A DNA stretch of 64,000 nt from Euryodendron excelsum (GCA_033060915.1 CM065392.1:3841001-3905000), one strand, 5' to 3'. Numbered from the stretch's first letter, positions 34,260 through 46,795 are shown. Notes: generated from the letters alone by a model not told the origin. Program-made: numbers and translations.

Positions 34260-35740
34260 TAGGGTCGTAGTCATGAAAATCATCACTCAAACAAAGAGTA
34301 GAGAATTAGACCTAGGTATGCACACTACATCTTTTAACAAGCTTCATTCCATAATTATCATCAAAAGTATCATGGGGCTTGGGTTGTGTGCCATGTTTAG
34401 CCTTGGCATTGGGATTCCTCTTTTTTTCAATTTTCTTAGGAACTTACCTTAGCGTTGACCATTGTCTAAGTCTATTCAATTCATCATTTAAGACTCTAGA
34501 CTTATTAACAAGGACATGTATCTAATTTTTCAACCTCCCATTTGGTTCCTTAGATTAATCATAATCATGTCTCCTAGAAGCCTTCCATAATTTGTGGCAA
34601 CATGGCCTAATGTGACCTTTGACACCACAATAATGACATGTAGAAACAAACCTAGATGGTTTGGCCTTAACACTACACTTCACCGGTGCATATGTGGTGT
34701 TGCTTTTATGAAACACATGCTTAGTCTTCAACCTAGGACAATGAGGCCTGACATGACCTTTGATACCACAATGGTGGCACGTGGGTACAAACTTACCAAT
34801 ATGGCCTTCAGGAGGAATAACGGACTTACCTTGAGTTTTAAACAAATTTGGCTTACTTGCCGATTGGGAAAATGAAGAAGCTTTCTCTGTACACCCTATT
34901 CCAGTCATATTAAAAGTGCTTCTTTGAGAGTTCCAAATTTCATCGATCTTCTTGGAACCTGTAGTCGTGTTCTTGAAAGTATCATTAGATTTAGCAAGAT
35001 CAGACTCAAACTTAAATACCTTCACCTCTAGACTCTTATTGGTCTCAATAGAAGCATGTAATTTCTTTTCTAACATAAAGATCTTTTCCAATAAAGTGAC
35101 CTCAATAGACTTTAATTAATTCACGAAAATGATAGATTCATCAAATTATTGTTTTAGAGTGTCTTTTTCTTTATGCAAGCTTTTATTGGCCTTTTTTTTT
35201 TATTTAAGAGACACTTTGAACATCTTATTCAACTTCTGGTGAAAGCTCTCATCATCACTTTCAAAGTCACTTTGATTTGACTTATGAGATCACTTAGATC
35301 ATCAATATTATCATGGGAAGATGTACTTATGTGCTCATGTGCATGATATGACATTATAAGACCTTTCATATACAATTTCAAGAGCATCCCATGCTTCTTT
35401 AGCGGTTCCATACATAGGTATATAACCAAATTTTCAGCTATGACACCGTTAAAGATAAAATTTAGAGCTTTACTGCTCCACATGAACATTTCTAATTCAT
35501 AGTTGTTCCATGGTTCTTAAGGTTTTGTGATAATCTCAGTGCCTACAGTAATTTAAGGGGGACTCTAACTATGCACAACAAATAGCCAAAGATGTTCATC
35601 AATTGATTTCAAAAACATTCTCATACGTGGCTTCCAATACTCGTAATTTAAGCCATCAAAAATTAGAGTTTCAAATGATGCACTCTCTTGTTTTAAGTCT
35701 ATGTATTTAGAATATTTAGATTACACTCAAAAACACTTTT
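34260..35740 (-). pseudogene. Gag of a SIRE/Maximus-like Ty1/copia element (partial)
   Basis: Just left of the primer site the minus strand reads FDGLNYEYWKPRMRMFLKSI, the conserved start of copia gag. The 178-residue frame 35091-34555 is Lys-rich and then carries two CCHC zinc knuckles, CHHCGIKGHVRPHC and CHYCGVKGHIRPCC. Two knuckles are usual in SIRE-like gag. Stops and frameshifts interrupt it. Integrase, RT and the 3' LTR are absent in the window, so the element is truncated. Confidence 0.8.
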
Positions 35741-35758
35741 CAAAAATTTTGAGTGTAC

Positions 35759-35772
35759 CCTCTAATACTAAT
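35759..35772 (-). other. Degenerate primer-binding site of the copia element
   Basis: Minus-strand ATTAGTATTAGAGG resembles the initiator-Met site ATTGGTATCAGAGC and directly follows the LTR. Confidence 0.6.
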
Positions 35773-36872
35773 TGAAAAAATCTGATTTAGCAATTCACAG
35801 ATTTTCTTTAACTTTTGTGAGGGTGTGAATGGCCAATTTAATAATATAATATTAACATAGCATTTATGCACACATCATAAATCCCATACATAAATAATAA
35901 AAGCAATCACACATAGAAACATATGATTTTAGCGTGGAAACCCAATGCAGAAAAAAATCACGGGATCAAGTCCAACCAAGCAATGCACTATCCAAGAACT
36001 GAATACAAGTTCACACTTACAACCCTCCAGGTGTCGAATCCTCAACCTTCCGGGTGTGCTCTCCTTGTATTGATCAAATCACCATGATCACGTATCAACC
36101 CACTCACAACATTGTTCTTTTGCGGTTGCTTGAGTATCGAGATCTCTCTAGAATCCACCACAAGCTGTACTACGTCCACCAAAGACTTCACTGGATAAGT
36201 TTACTCTTCTTCAATCAAGGAAGAAAGGATTTGATTCTAAGCTCTTTCAAAGAATATATTGATTGGTGATATAAAACTTTCTTTAAGAGTGTTCTCAATA
36301 CACAAGTTGTATCTCTCTTTGTATATCATCGTGTGTTTATCTCTGTTACTTTATATCTTTGGATATATATATATATATATATATATATTTGGTAGCCCTC
36401 CAGAAGTAGTTCAGATCATTCCAAATCTGATTAGATTCGTGCTTGACTTAAGAGTCCAAAAGATCCAAACGTATAACTCAATCGGGACTCTTTTTTAAAC
36501 TGATCCTGCCGCATGGCATGAGCCATGTTAAGTTTGCTCAAGCCATAGTAAGTTCGCTTGATCCATAATTGCTCAAGCCATGTTTGAGCCAACTTCAATC
36601 GATGCTCTCTGAATCTCTCTAGGTCATTCTTCTTTGTTATTCGCTCAAGCCATCCTACCATTTGTTTGAGCCAACTTGCTCTGTTAGCGCAATCTTCAAT
36701 TCTTGACCTTTGAACCGTAAGGTTACAAGTATGAAAAAAGAAAATATTGTCTAACATGAATTTGTCATGAAATTAGCCAACTAAAAACCCAACAAAATCC
36801 TTTAACTGGACTAGGTTTGTTTTGCGTCAAACCTCCCTCATTGACTTGGTCTTTGTTTTCAAGGGCCTAACA
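35773..36872 (-). repeat. 5' LTR of the copia element
   Basis: In element orientation it starts TGTTAGGCCCTTGAAAAC and ends TTTTTTCA (1100 bp). It contains GGGTTTCCACGCTAAAATC and TGTGTGATTG near its 3' end, as in SIRE-type LTRs. An AT microsatellite lies at 36367-36388. Confidence 0.78.
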
Positions 36873-37370
36873 TTTATACTATGTAATTTGCATATGCTTC
36901 TTCTTAGAATCAAGTTGCCAGAACTATTAATCTATAAACAATAAGCTAATCCAATGCAATAAAGTTATATTTCACTACTAGTTGATCACTACCTTCCAAC
37001 ACTCAACAAGCCCTCCAAATTCAACATTTGAGCTGGAATTGAGAACCCATATCAAATTTTGATTTCAATTTCTTGTTCTTTTTTCATTTTATTTGCAACC
37101 ATGGTGAGAAACAATGCTTCAACAACTGGAGAGTGAAAGAGGGTATGGCACATCATCTCCAAGAGGCTCTCTAAAATAGCTCTTGTGGCTCTTTAAATAT
37201 CATAAACTATTATTTCATTAATCTCTCTCACTCCCCCTCCCCTTTTGTCTTGTTGTAATAGTGTGTGTTAAAAGGAAATAATTTTTAAAGTGCTTAGCTA
37301 AAATAGAGAATATTATTGGAGGATTAATCAAAAAAGGGCTAGCTAAACTAGAGAATCTAGTTTTTAAATA

Positions 37371-37520
37371 GGGTAATGCTATACAAACAAAACAATTCAT
37401 ACATAATTTATTACCAGAATGATGTGGTTGGATAAGAGACATTCACTTTGAAACAAAACACCTATAATGATGGCTTTTAATTTTAACAATGTCACAACTA
37501 CATCATTCTAGTGGATTTTT
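37371..37520. mobile_element. MITE, family member 1
   Basis: Starts GGGTAATGCTATACAAAC. It contains CCAGAATGATGTGGTTGG and, about 110 bp on, the near-inverse CTACATCATTCTAGTGGA. Related sequences lie near 39720, 45473 and 46610. The ends are not fixed by a target duplication. Confidence 0.5.
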
Positions 37521-37635
37521 GAATTGCTCTAAAGATGGTTGTACTTTAAGCTCCTGTAAGAGAATCACTGTACGAGAATTGCTCTAAAGATGGTTGTACT
37601 TTAAGCTCCTGTAAGAGAATTGCTCTAGTGGATTT
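37521..37635. repeat. Short tandem duplication
   Basis: GAATTGCTCTAAAGATGG...CTCCTGTAAGAGAA at 37521 and again at 37576, with a third partial start at 37618. Confidence 0.85.
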
Positions 37636-37901
37636 TTGTTTTTTTTTTTTTTTTTTTTGGGCTAGGCACATGTACAAGTCATTTTGGTTTGTTTTCTGGT
37701 TTGTTTATACATTAGCAAAGTCAACAAACTCAAACGAAGAGCCTTCTAGTATGATTCAATCCTAACAAAATGTGGAATGATTGATTAAGACCAAAAAACC
37801 ATCTGAGATTCCAAAAACATTGTTTTGTTTTAGGAGATTGATGATAGTAATAGTTTAGCAACTAGTAAATGAGCAAGAAATTGCTGAAAATGGGTCATTA
37901 C

Positions 37902-38810
37902 CAGAATGAATGCCTTGATGTTCTCTTTGGTCAACCTCATCTCTGAGCTCTCGTCTTCCGATATATCTAGCAAAATATGAAGTAAATCCTTTACCGTGTC
38001 ACCTGCATCACAATTCTCTTTCTTCTTCTTCCTCACCTCTTGATGCTCCTTAATAATCCTCTCCATCATCTCATCAAACCTGTCATGGACATCTTTAAGC
38101 CTCTTTCCAAACCCCTGCAGATCCAATTTCTTACAAAACCAAATAAAATCCGAGAGATTAAACTTCCCGGTGAGCTCAGCTGTCTCTTGAATCAACTTCC
38201 TCACTTCTCCGGCCTCATCTTCATTCTCGGAACATCTTTCACTCATTGTCATCCTCGATATTACATTGTTGGTTACCCTTATAAGCTCTCCCCCAACTTC
38301 AACAGCCTGGCCGGCTTTGGCCTTTCTCTGCAATAACTCTATAAAACGCTTTATCTCATCACGCCTAACTGGAAGGAGCTGGTCCAGTGTTCGACCACCA
38401 AGAAGTTCCGACATGCACAATTTTTTCATGAACTTCCAATAAGGTCCGTAAGGCGCGAAAGAAAAATCTTGTGAGCCATAAGTAAGGTAATCAACCGCGG
38501 CCATTTGGGGTCGGTCAGAAAAGGCATTTTCATGTGTCTTGAGGAATTCTTTGGCCGTTTCAGGTGAAGAAGCAACAATGCAAGGGACTGAGCCGAGGAA
38601 GATGTGGATTAAGGGTCCATAGCGGCTAGAGAGCTTGTGAAAAGCTTGGTGAGGTATTGGAGCAAGGAGGTGCAGGTGACCGATGAGTGGCAAGGCCAGT
38701 GGACTCGGTGGAAGGGGAGGTTTGGTTCGGCTTTTCAGAAGGGCTCGGACCAAGATGGTGGAAGTGAGCCAAACGAGGAAGAGGATGATGTAGCATTGAA
38801 AGTCAGCCAT
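37902..38810 (-). CDS. CYP93: CYP93-type cytochrome P450, first exon only (303 codons)
   Basis: P450s are ER-anchored heme monooxygenases. CYP93 members act mainly on flavonoids (isoflavone synthase, flavone synthase II, pterocarpan 6a-hydroxylase), some on triterpenes. ATG at 38810 starts an N-terminal membrane anchor ([18 protein letters not shown]), the proline hinge [19 protein letters not shown], a C-helix-like block [20 protein letters not shown], and the CYP93-like [15 protein letters not shown] and [19 protein letters not shown]. The exon ends ...ENIKAFIL at 37902 before the donor GTAATG, where CYP93 genes carry their conserved intron ahead of the I-helix. The second exon (oxygen-binding AGTDTS, ExxR and the heme Cys) was not found downstream on the minus strand, where MITE, copia and gypsy insertions lie. 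It is therefore a gene broken by transposons or one with a huge intron running out of view. The open frame has no lesion. Confidence 0.82.
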
Positions 38811-38856
38811 GTTATTAGCATCAATAGATATGAGAGAATGTTGGCTCCATAGCGTT

Positions 38857-38868
38857 GTTTATATAAAG
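38857..38868 (-). promoter_or_regulatory. TATA box of the P450
   Basis: Minus-strand CTTTATATAAAC, about 47 bp upstream of the ATG. A (TA)n tract follows at 38880-38912. Confidence 0.5.
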
Positions 38869-38888
38869 ATGAAACCATGGTATATATT

Positions 38889-38912
<24 letters not shown>

Positions 38913-38919
<7 letters not shown>

Positions 38920-41900
38920 ATTGACATATTAGTTGACAGATTCAATCATGATTTAGAGAAAAATATTGGATAATTAATCTATGCCTCTGGTTGCCGGCAT
39001 GGTGGATCACCAGGTTGAAAGATATTCAAATAAGGTTTTATTCCACATTATGACAGCAACATCATTTTTAATGATCCTTTTTGTGTTATTTTGTTTGTAG
39101 ATTGTTGTTTAACTCGCCAACTATTCTTGTTTGTATCCTGCTCTTGGTTTATAGTTTCTGATCTCGACAGAAATATGGCTTCTTGCTACTAAAGACGAGG
39201 TCAAAGCAGAACTGGAATCCATCTTGATTAACATTTGTATGAACTAGCAAAATTGAGGTGATGGGATCACCTGAAAACCGAATTGTCCATTGTATCAGCA
39301 ATACACATGTATGACTCGAAGCACTTTAGTGACTTTGTTCATGGCTTAGTATCTTTGAAAATCGTTCCTCAATGCTATGTTTCTGATCTTTGATTTGTAA
39401 AGGAAAGGAATAAAAAAAAATTAAATTACTTGTTCATTTTTTTACGAGTAACCCAACAAAAAAATGGGTTTTCGTTTTACAAATACCTATACAATTTTTT
39501 TTTCATTTTCCTATCCCAACCAAATAAAAGAAAAACCAAATTAAATTCTTTTACTTGATTTTCTTTATCTATCTTTTCCCAGGTTTAATCCCGGAAAAGT
39601 TTGTTTTCATTGACAGTTCAGTCTTTGACGTGGTAATCAAGTCCGACAATCAACATTTTTCTATTGTTTTGGTTGATGGTTCAGTTTTTAGACTTGGTAT
39701 CCAATTCCAACGATTAACGTTATCCTATGAAAAATATTATTCTCTTAAAAAATTTATACAAAAAATTTTATTAAAATGCTGTAGCAGATATTACTATAAT
39801 TAAGAATCATTATAATTAATGTTTTATATTAAAGTGTATGATTCTTATCTAACCACATCATTCTACGAGTAATTCATAGAGTCAGTGGCAGAGATATAGC
39901 CATATTGTGCGCCTTGCTTCTCCAAGTGTACGAAGACAGAAATGTTAAGAGGCAATTGCCTATGGAGCTTGACTTGGATAGTGAATTGGGCAGTAGCTTC
40001 CTATAGTGAGATGATTCAGTAGATTAATCTAATTGGAGTATGAATTCAAGCAGCCATATATTAGACATGTTTGTTGAGCGAAGTAAAAATATCTATAAGC
40101 AGTCGTTTTCTCAGTCTCCAGTGATTAAAAGAGGGGGGAAGTGACACAAAGTCCCCTTTTGCGTGACATGATATATTGATGAATTTGTATCCATTTCAAA
40201 TTCTTTGCTTCTGCTATTCATATTAATGCTTATTTCTTTTCCCTTTATATATGTTGGAGCTTTGGGTGATAATTTTTAGAGTTAGTCATTACTTGTTGAA
40301 TTGATCGTCCCGATGCTACTAGGGCAAAATACAAACTGACCACCATTTTGCAATCAACTTAGATTTACATTATATTTTTAGTATTTTCCTATTTTGCAGA
40401 ATTGCTGTTGCTGTTGAGAAATGCTTTGACATTTTGGGAGCAATCTAGTATTTTGCAGACTTCATATTGGTACGGTGTTGACTTTTTCCCTTTCTTTCTC
40501 CATTACTTTGACATTTTGATGCAATCTAAGTACAAGTGCGGTTCATCTTCAACTACTTCTTAACATTTCTGAATGTTATATTTGGTGAGAAACATTGTTT
40601 TTTTTATGGTACTTCTGCAAATATATTTGATGCACATTAATTACTGGTATGGTATTTTTGGTGATCCACAAAGACTTCAGTAAAATTTGTTAAATTTTTT
40701 TTATTTTATAAGATAGTAATTCCTAAAATACTGCTTTGAGAGGATGATGTTTATGTTGTGATTGTCACATAACTTGGAATAGGGATTAATTCATTTGGAG
40801 CCACCACACAAACAGGAACACTTGGGAAAAATGTCAAATTTTAGATATATTTTAAATTGACCTTTAGTTACAAGCAAATTTGGTGGCTGAAACAGTTAAG
40901 GCAACATATAGGTGCACTTATTGTGCGCTTCGAGAAACCCATTGCTGATCGGCTATTGTTGGGATCCAATAAGCTGACCACGTGATGTTTTATTACAAGT
41001 TTATGATGTATATTTCTGCCAAATCATGTGTGATCAACAATATTGCCATTATAATTTTTTTTTTTTTTTTTTTTGGGACTGTGTGAACCATATACAGAAG
41101 AATTGCTTAGGAGATGACTGAAATGACAGAAAAAAAAACCTCAACATGATTCAAATGAAGAATAATAAGCTGCAGAAACATATATTGATCTTTTTCTTTT
41201 TCTCTTTTTTTTTTTTGGTCGGAAGAAACATACACGCACATGCATGTATATATATATATATATAACTCATAAATCATATCTGTATGGGAAAATCTCATTG
41301 TTGCCCTCATATATATTTATTTTTGCCTTCTTAGTTTCAATCATCTTTATTGTTGCCTCTTATCTCTCATTTATGCCCTCATTCCAAACACACTCCTTCA
41401 TACATATTTTCTAATGTGGCCTTATGCCACCTATAACAACTCTTTATAATTTTTTTATATATTTTATTTTCTTAGATAAGATTTTCTTTATCTATTTGAA
41501 GATTATGTTCTTTTTATATCTTCGTTTTTATTAATTAAAGTTATCGTCGTTAATCCAAAAAAGTATAACAGAAAATTAGTCAGAAAAAAAGCCTATTCCT
41601 TTTTTTTTATATGCAGTGGAGTTAAAATTGTTATCACTTTACATCTCTAATATTGAGTTGATTAACACTCACAAACTTTAAATTTATTTAAGACTCCTTA
41701 CAAATTAGTTGTACTAGAGGATTAATAAGTTATATAAAATATAATTAAAAGTTCATAAATTCATTTAATATCAATACTAAAAGAAAAAAAAAATACATAG
41801 AGCAATTTGAGGACTATACTCAAAAAATTTAAGTCTAATTTTGTTCATTCAATTAGGGACCTCTCAATATATTGAGGTAAGCGCCAACGAGGGCAAGCGA

Positions 41901-42399
41901 GGTCCAACCAAAACTCTCTATTTCTTGAAACCAAAGCCAGTGAGGGAAAGCAAAATCACTTAACTCATCAAAAACTCCTCTTTGTTTCTTGAAGCAACAT
42001 CCAGCGAACACCTCTGACTTGTTTCAAATCTTTTATAAAGTACACTCATGCACTTTTAGCATGTATGTGGATGATAAAAACATCAGTTCACATACTATCC
42101 TTAATTTCCTATGACTTACAACTCTCCTAAACATTTAACTATGATTACATGAAAAAATTACAAAATACAAAAAATCTATTTTAGACTACAGAATTTAACC
42201 AACTAACATATGACCTAACAATCTCTCCATTTGGCAATCCCGTAACAAAACACACAAAATGATGGGTTCTAAAGAAATTATAAATAAGTAGCCAAAATTA
42301 CAATTCAAAACCACGTCACAAGAATCAAATGACTAATATTTTATATCTGCCTATACACAAAACTCAAACATAAAAACCTATGAAACGCATGTGAGGTAT
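38913..42399. other. Intergenic DNA, no gene recognised
   Basis: AT-rich. It has a possible fourth MITE relative near 39720-39870 (CCACATCATTCTACGAG), poly-T at 41056-41074 and a (TA)n tract at 41247-41264. Only short chance frames. Confidence 0.5.
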
Positions 42400-43791
42400 T
42401 TATTGGTAACTGCAAGTGTACAGTTCTGTTGTAGCTTAAATTGAAAGTATTCAAATGTTGTTTTCAGCCAAGAGAGTTGTGCTAATCTAGCAATAATCAA
42501 AACTTGATCAAACTCAAGTGCAACACAAGTGGAGAATTAATCATTAAGTAACTAAAAAATGATCAAAAATTCTTCTGGGTTTTGAAGATGAGGTTCTATC
42601 ATTACTAATGCAAGAGAATTAAAGGCAATAAACAATTAATCTAAGAAATTGAGGACAACTATCAACTAACCAAGCAAAATTAAATCTATCTAAACAAAGC
42701 AATCTAAATTCAAAGTAATTCTATTAAGCTTAAAATGCAATTAAAGGTTAATTGGATACAATTGCTCGAATTCACCAATTCATGCAAGAAAAATTAAAGT
42801 GAAGGGTTGTTTAACTCAAATCAAGGATCTCACCATGGATCCTTGATTTGGAAGATTTTAACAATAAAAACCTTGATTCATTCCAAATTAGAGTTAAATT
42901 CAATTAGACTTCATAGATTCTTAGGAGAAAATCACATGTTCTCAAACCATGATTATAAACCTAAGATTTCTACGGACGAACTAACTCTAATTAGAATAGA
43001 ATAGACAAAATCTAAAGATATTCAAGTAGATTCATGGACTTTCCTTCGATCTCCAACCATTCCTTGGTGAATTCTCACAATTGCCTCCAATTGGAATGTT
43101 TAGCTAGCCATTTCCATAGTACAAAACATGTAGAAGAGTTGAGCAACCATTAATTGAATTAAAACCAAAATTCTATTAGGAAATCAAGTGTTTGGATACA
43201 AAGAAAGTGGTGAGAAAATGAGAGAAAAGGAAAATAAAGAACTCTCAATTCTCTCTCTCTACAATCACTAATTGTTTTTTCTCTATCTCTCTCTTAGAAC
43301 AAAACTGTTTTATATTATCTCTTATTGCCCAAGTCAGCCTCAACCTCGCAATGAAAAAAAATAGAGTATCCGTCGACCGTTCAAATAGTAGAGAGGCCCA
43401 TTCGAACAATAGCTTCGAACATATTTTGGACGCTAAAAAATGAATCTACCTCACTTCAAACAGAAAAATGGGTCTCTGTCTTGCTTTAGACGGACAAAAT
43501 CAACTCTGGATGGCCATGCGTCTGACGTTCCATTCAAATGCATCTCTATCTTGTTCGCACTGTGAAAGCGCGGTGTCACCTACAACTGTCATCCGTTCGA
43601 ATGCCTCTATTATCTGTTCGAATGGTTGATCCTTATTCTGCATTTTCTGATCTTTTTTAGCCCAATTTTCTTGCAATAAGTATAAAGGTAGATTTAGAGC
43701 AATTCATGCTTAAAAGTAGTAAATTAAATCCTAACTAAGACCAACAATCCCCTAAATAAGGGATTGTGATTACACTCTAAAAGTGTAATCA
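42400..43791 (-). mobile_element. Solo LTR of an Athila-type gypsy element (1392 bp)
   Basis: The right edge has the fold-back GATTACAC...GTGTAATCA. It is flanked by GGTAT on both sides (42395-42399 and 43792-43796). Family boxes are present (TTGATTTGGAAGATTTTAAC near 42843). A cluster of TTCGAA-type palindromes lies at about 43370-43630. The left terminus reads TT instead of TG, so that edge rests on the target duplication. Confidence 0.7.
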
Positions 43792-43799
43792 GGTATAAA

Positions 43800-45017
43800 G
43801 CAATGAAAGCACGTATCACAAGTTATATAAATGGCTTGCATCAAATAGTGTTCAAGAATAATCTCAAGCGCAGGATGACAAAGCAATATAAACCCAGTGG
43901 GTCGATTCCACAGGGATCACGTCAATATGCCGAATTGACTCATGAATGATCTCTTAGTTGAATAAGAAATTTAAATTACCACTAAAAAGAAACTAAAAAT
44001 TAAATGTTTTGAAAGATGGTTTAACTAAACTAAAGCCAATTGAAAACGATTTGTACTTCTACGAAAGAAAGTTTCAGAACCAAATGAACCAATCAATTGG
44101 TTCACTCAAAATTTAAATGGAGGTTTTGATAACTCAAATCATTGACTGCATTTCGAGCCTTTGATTTGAAAGATTTAACGATAAAAGCATGAATTTTATA
44201 ATGCTTAATCCTAGAATTGTAATCAAATCTGAGTCATAGATTCATACCATCGAATTATGCAAACTCTATACCAAACTAGGGTTTGTGCATAGAGAGTACC
44301 AAATTTAGTCAAAATCTAAGTTTTCTCAAATATCTAAGGTTTGATCACCAAGAATTAAGAAGTTAAGAAGATAAAATATTGAAATTTATATTATATCCAT
44401 TGATCTCCTAATATCTTCAATTGATGTTCACAATTAGTCCTAAAAGTATGTTTAGCTACTCATAACCATGACAGATATGCAAAATATATATATATATATA
44501 TATATTAAAATCTATTGAATTTGATTACAAATAATGAAAATCTATGAAGAACTATTGTTTTTCTCTCTAAAACTGCTCTAAGAACTGTTAAAGAAATCCT
44601 AAAACTCATAAAAAATCAACAACCTTGATTATAGGTTTAATAATGAAAATCTACTCGAACGGATTGACATTCTATTCGAACGCCCAATCGAACGGGCTTC
44701 GAACTGGTTGTTAACGGCCTTGACAAGCTGTAGTATCTTCGAACGGCCATCGAACCTGATTCAAACAGGGTCTTATGCTCTCAGTATAGCTTTCTCCATT
44801 TGAATGGCTTGTCTTTCCGTTCGAATGGCTCCGTATCTCGTTCAAACGGGCCTTAATGCATTTCATCCGATTTCTCCTCCTTTAAACGGGAATTATGTTT
44901 ACATTGAAACAATCTAAGTTAATAACGAAATAAAGTTAAAAATACATATATAATCCTAACGCAAGGCTAACAAAGAACCAATTAAGGCATAGTAATTACA
45001 CTTTTAGAGTACAATCA
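43800..45017 (-). mobile_element. Second solo LTR of an Athila-type gypsy element (1218 bp)
   Basis: Lies three bases beyond the neighbour's duplication and shares it in part. Flanked by ATAAA (43795-43799 and 45018-45022). Fold-back terminus at 44993-45017. Boxes match other family LTRs (TCGATTCCACAGGGAT near 43900, TTTGATTTGAAAGATTTAAC near 44160). TTCGAACGG palindromes at 44650-44885. The left terminus is GC rather than TG. Confidence 0.65.
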
Positions 45018-45061
45018 ATAAACAAGGTTTTTCCATTTAATGATGTATTCTCCCCCTTAAT

Positions 45062-45465
45062 AACATGTAAGCACATACATCTTCTGTCCCTCTGTTTGTC
45101 TCAAATTGACAAAGGTTTATCAAATAACCATACAATCAAAGACGAAAGAGATAAAAATATATATTGGGCCTCGCCTAGTGATATGAAACATCTTAGTAGC
45201 CAGAGAAAAAAAACAAACAAAAAGTGATACCTATGGTTGAATGTGTTGCTATATTACGAGCACATATATATTATCTCCCTCTTGTTGTCTCGAATTGATA
45301 AAGAATTATCAAATAACAATGTAATCAAGGACGAAAGAGAGATAAATATATATTGAGTCTCACCTGGCGATATGAAACATCTTAATAGCCAGAGAAAGAA
45401 AGAAAAGAAAAAAAAAAAGCAAAAAGTGATGCCTATGATGAATGTGTTGCTACATTACGTACATA
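45062..45465. repeat. Two tandem copies of an about 191-bp unit
   Basis: Both copies contain TATCAAATAAC, GACGAAAGAGA, GATATGAAACATCTTA (45179 and 45370), AAAAAGTGAT and GAATGTGTTGCTA. They differ by point changes and an A-rich indel. Confidence 0.85.
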
Positions 45466-45472
45466 GAATAAT

Positions 45473-45665
45473 GAGTAATGTTATACAAGCAAAATTCTTA
45501 TACAAAATATTCGTACAAAATGATATGGTTATCCATGGACCTTTCATTTTAAACTTGAACAGTCATCACTTTGGCACATATTTTTAATAATATCACTGTC
45601 AAATCATTCTGGTGGAGTTTTTTTTATATAAAAGTTCTGTACGAATAGAATTTTCGTAGAATAAT
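45473..45665. mobile_element. MITE, family member 2
   Basis: GTAATGTTATACAAGC..., AAAATGATATGGTTATCC, then AAATCATTCTGGTGGA and a right end AGTTCTGTACGAATAG similar to the inverse of its left part. Confidence 0.45.
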
Positions 45666-46609
45666 ATATGATAACCCATGAGCTTAGGTCAATTGGCTAG
45701 AGCAAGTGAGGGCATTTAGTGTTGTTTGTATGATTACTTTAAGGCATTTACTGTTGTTTGCATAATTACTTTAATGAAGCTCTAGGTTGTATTTTCCAAT
45801 TTTTATTGTCTTATTTTCAGAATTGAAAAAGAGTTCGAAGCTACCCAATGATAATGTATGCGTATATTGGGCATTTTCTAATATATGCAATGTTAAGGTT
45901 TCATTATAAATACAGTGTAACCTTATTTGGTATAGACACGTAAAATATAATGAAAAGCAGTGTACATAGGCATGAACTTAAAATTCTATTTTCTTCAGTG
46001 TTCTTTCATCTAGTTCACTGCAATGTTTTGCTTCTGTGATTGTTTCAGCGCAACACTTCTTGAACACATTTGGATGATTAATTAGCTCTGGTATTGCTCA
46101 TTTTAAGGCCACACTAGCTATGCCCCATATGTATGTATATCTCAAGAGAGAGTTGTGAGGGGGAGAAGTTTGAAAAGGGAAAGTATTTTTCCTTTCCTAA
46201 TAAGCTATGGTTTCGTAAAAATAATTATTTAACATAAATAAAAATAGCATGAAAGTGCCACAATCTGATGTTCCACCTGTGTGAACATAGTTTACGTCAG
46301 ATGTAGATAAGTCTGCACGCCGAATGACTTTGTAACTTTATATAGGTTTTTATGTTTTTCCTAAATCTTATATGTTTGCATGACTATTAACTAATTGAAT
46401 TTAATTTTGATTCACAATGTAAAATATGTTTTTATTTAAGTCGGGGTAATTGGTGGACTATTACTAGGGGAGGCCAAGTGGCGGAGCCAAAAAATTTATT
46501 GATGGGCCAACCATTAACAACAACCCATATTTTTTTTCTTTCTAATTAATAGTAGGGCAATTGATTTATATATGCATACACACACACTCACATATATATA
46601 TATATATAT
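45666..46609. other. Intergenic DNA, nothing recognised
   Basis: No open frame of note. A short inverted element may begin at 46485 (TGGCGGAGCC; the inverse GGCTCCGCCA is at 47048). Confidence 0.4.
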
Positions 46610-46795
46610 ATGTATAACATAGAGAAAATTTTGATATTCTTTCAAAAAAAATTTGTTAGAAAAATTCACCAGAATGATGTAGAGGTAACGCTTTCGTAAT
46701 AAAGAGTCACCATTATCAGTATTTTGTTTTAAAATAAAAAGTTTAGATTCATGTTGAAATTTTTGGTATGTAATGTAGCATTACCCATAAGCTAC
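46610..46795. mobile_element. MITE, family member 3
   Basis: CACCAGAATGATGTAGAGG and a right end GTAGCATTACCC, the inverse of the left end of member 1 (GGGTAATGCT). Confidence 0.4.
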
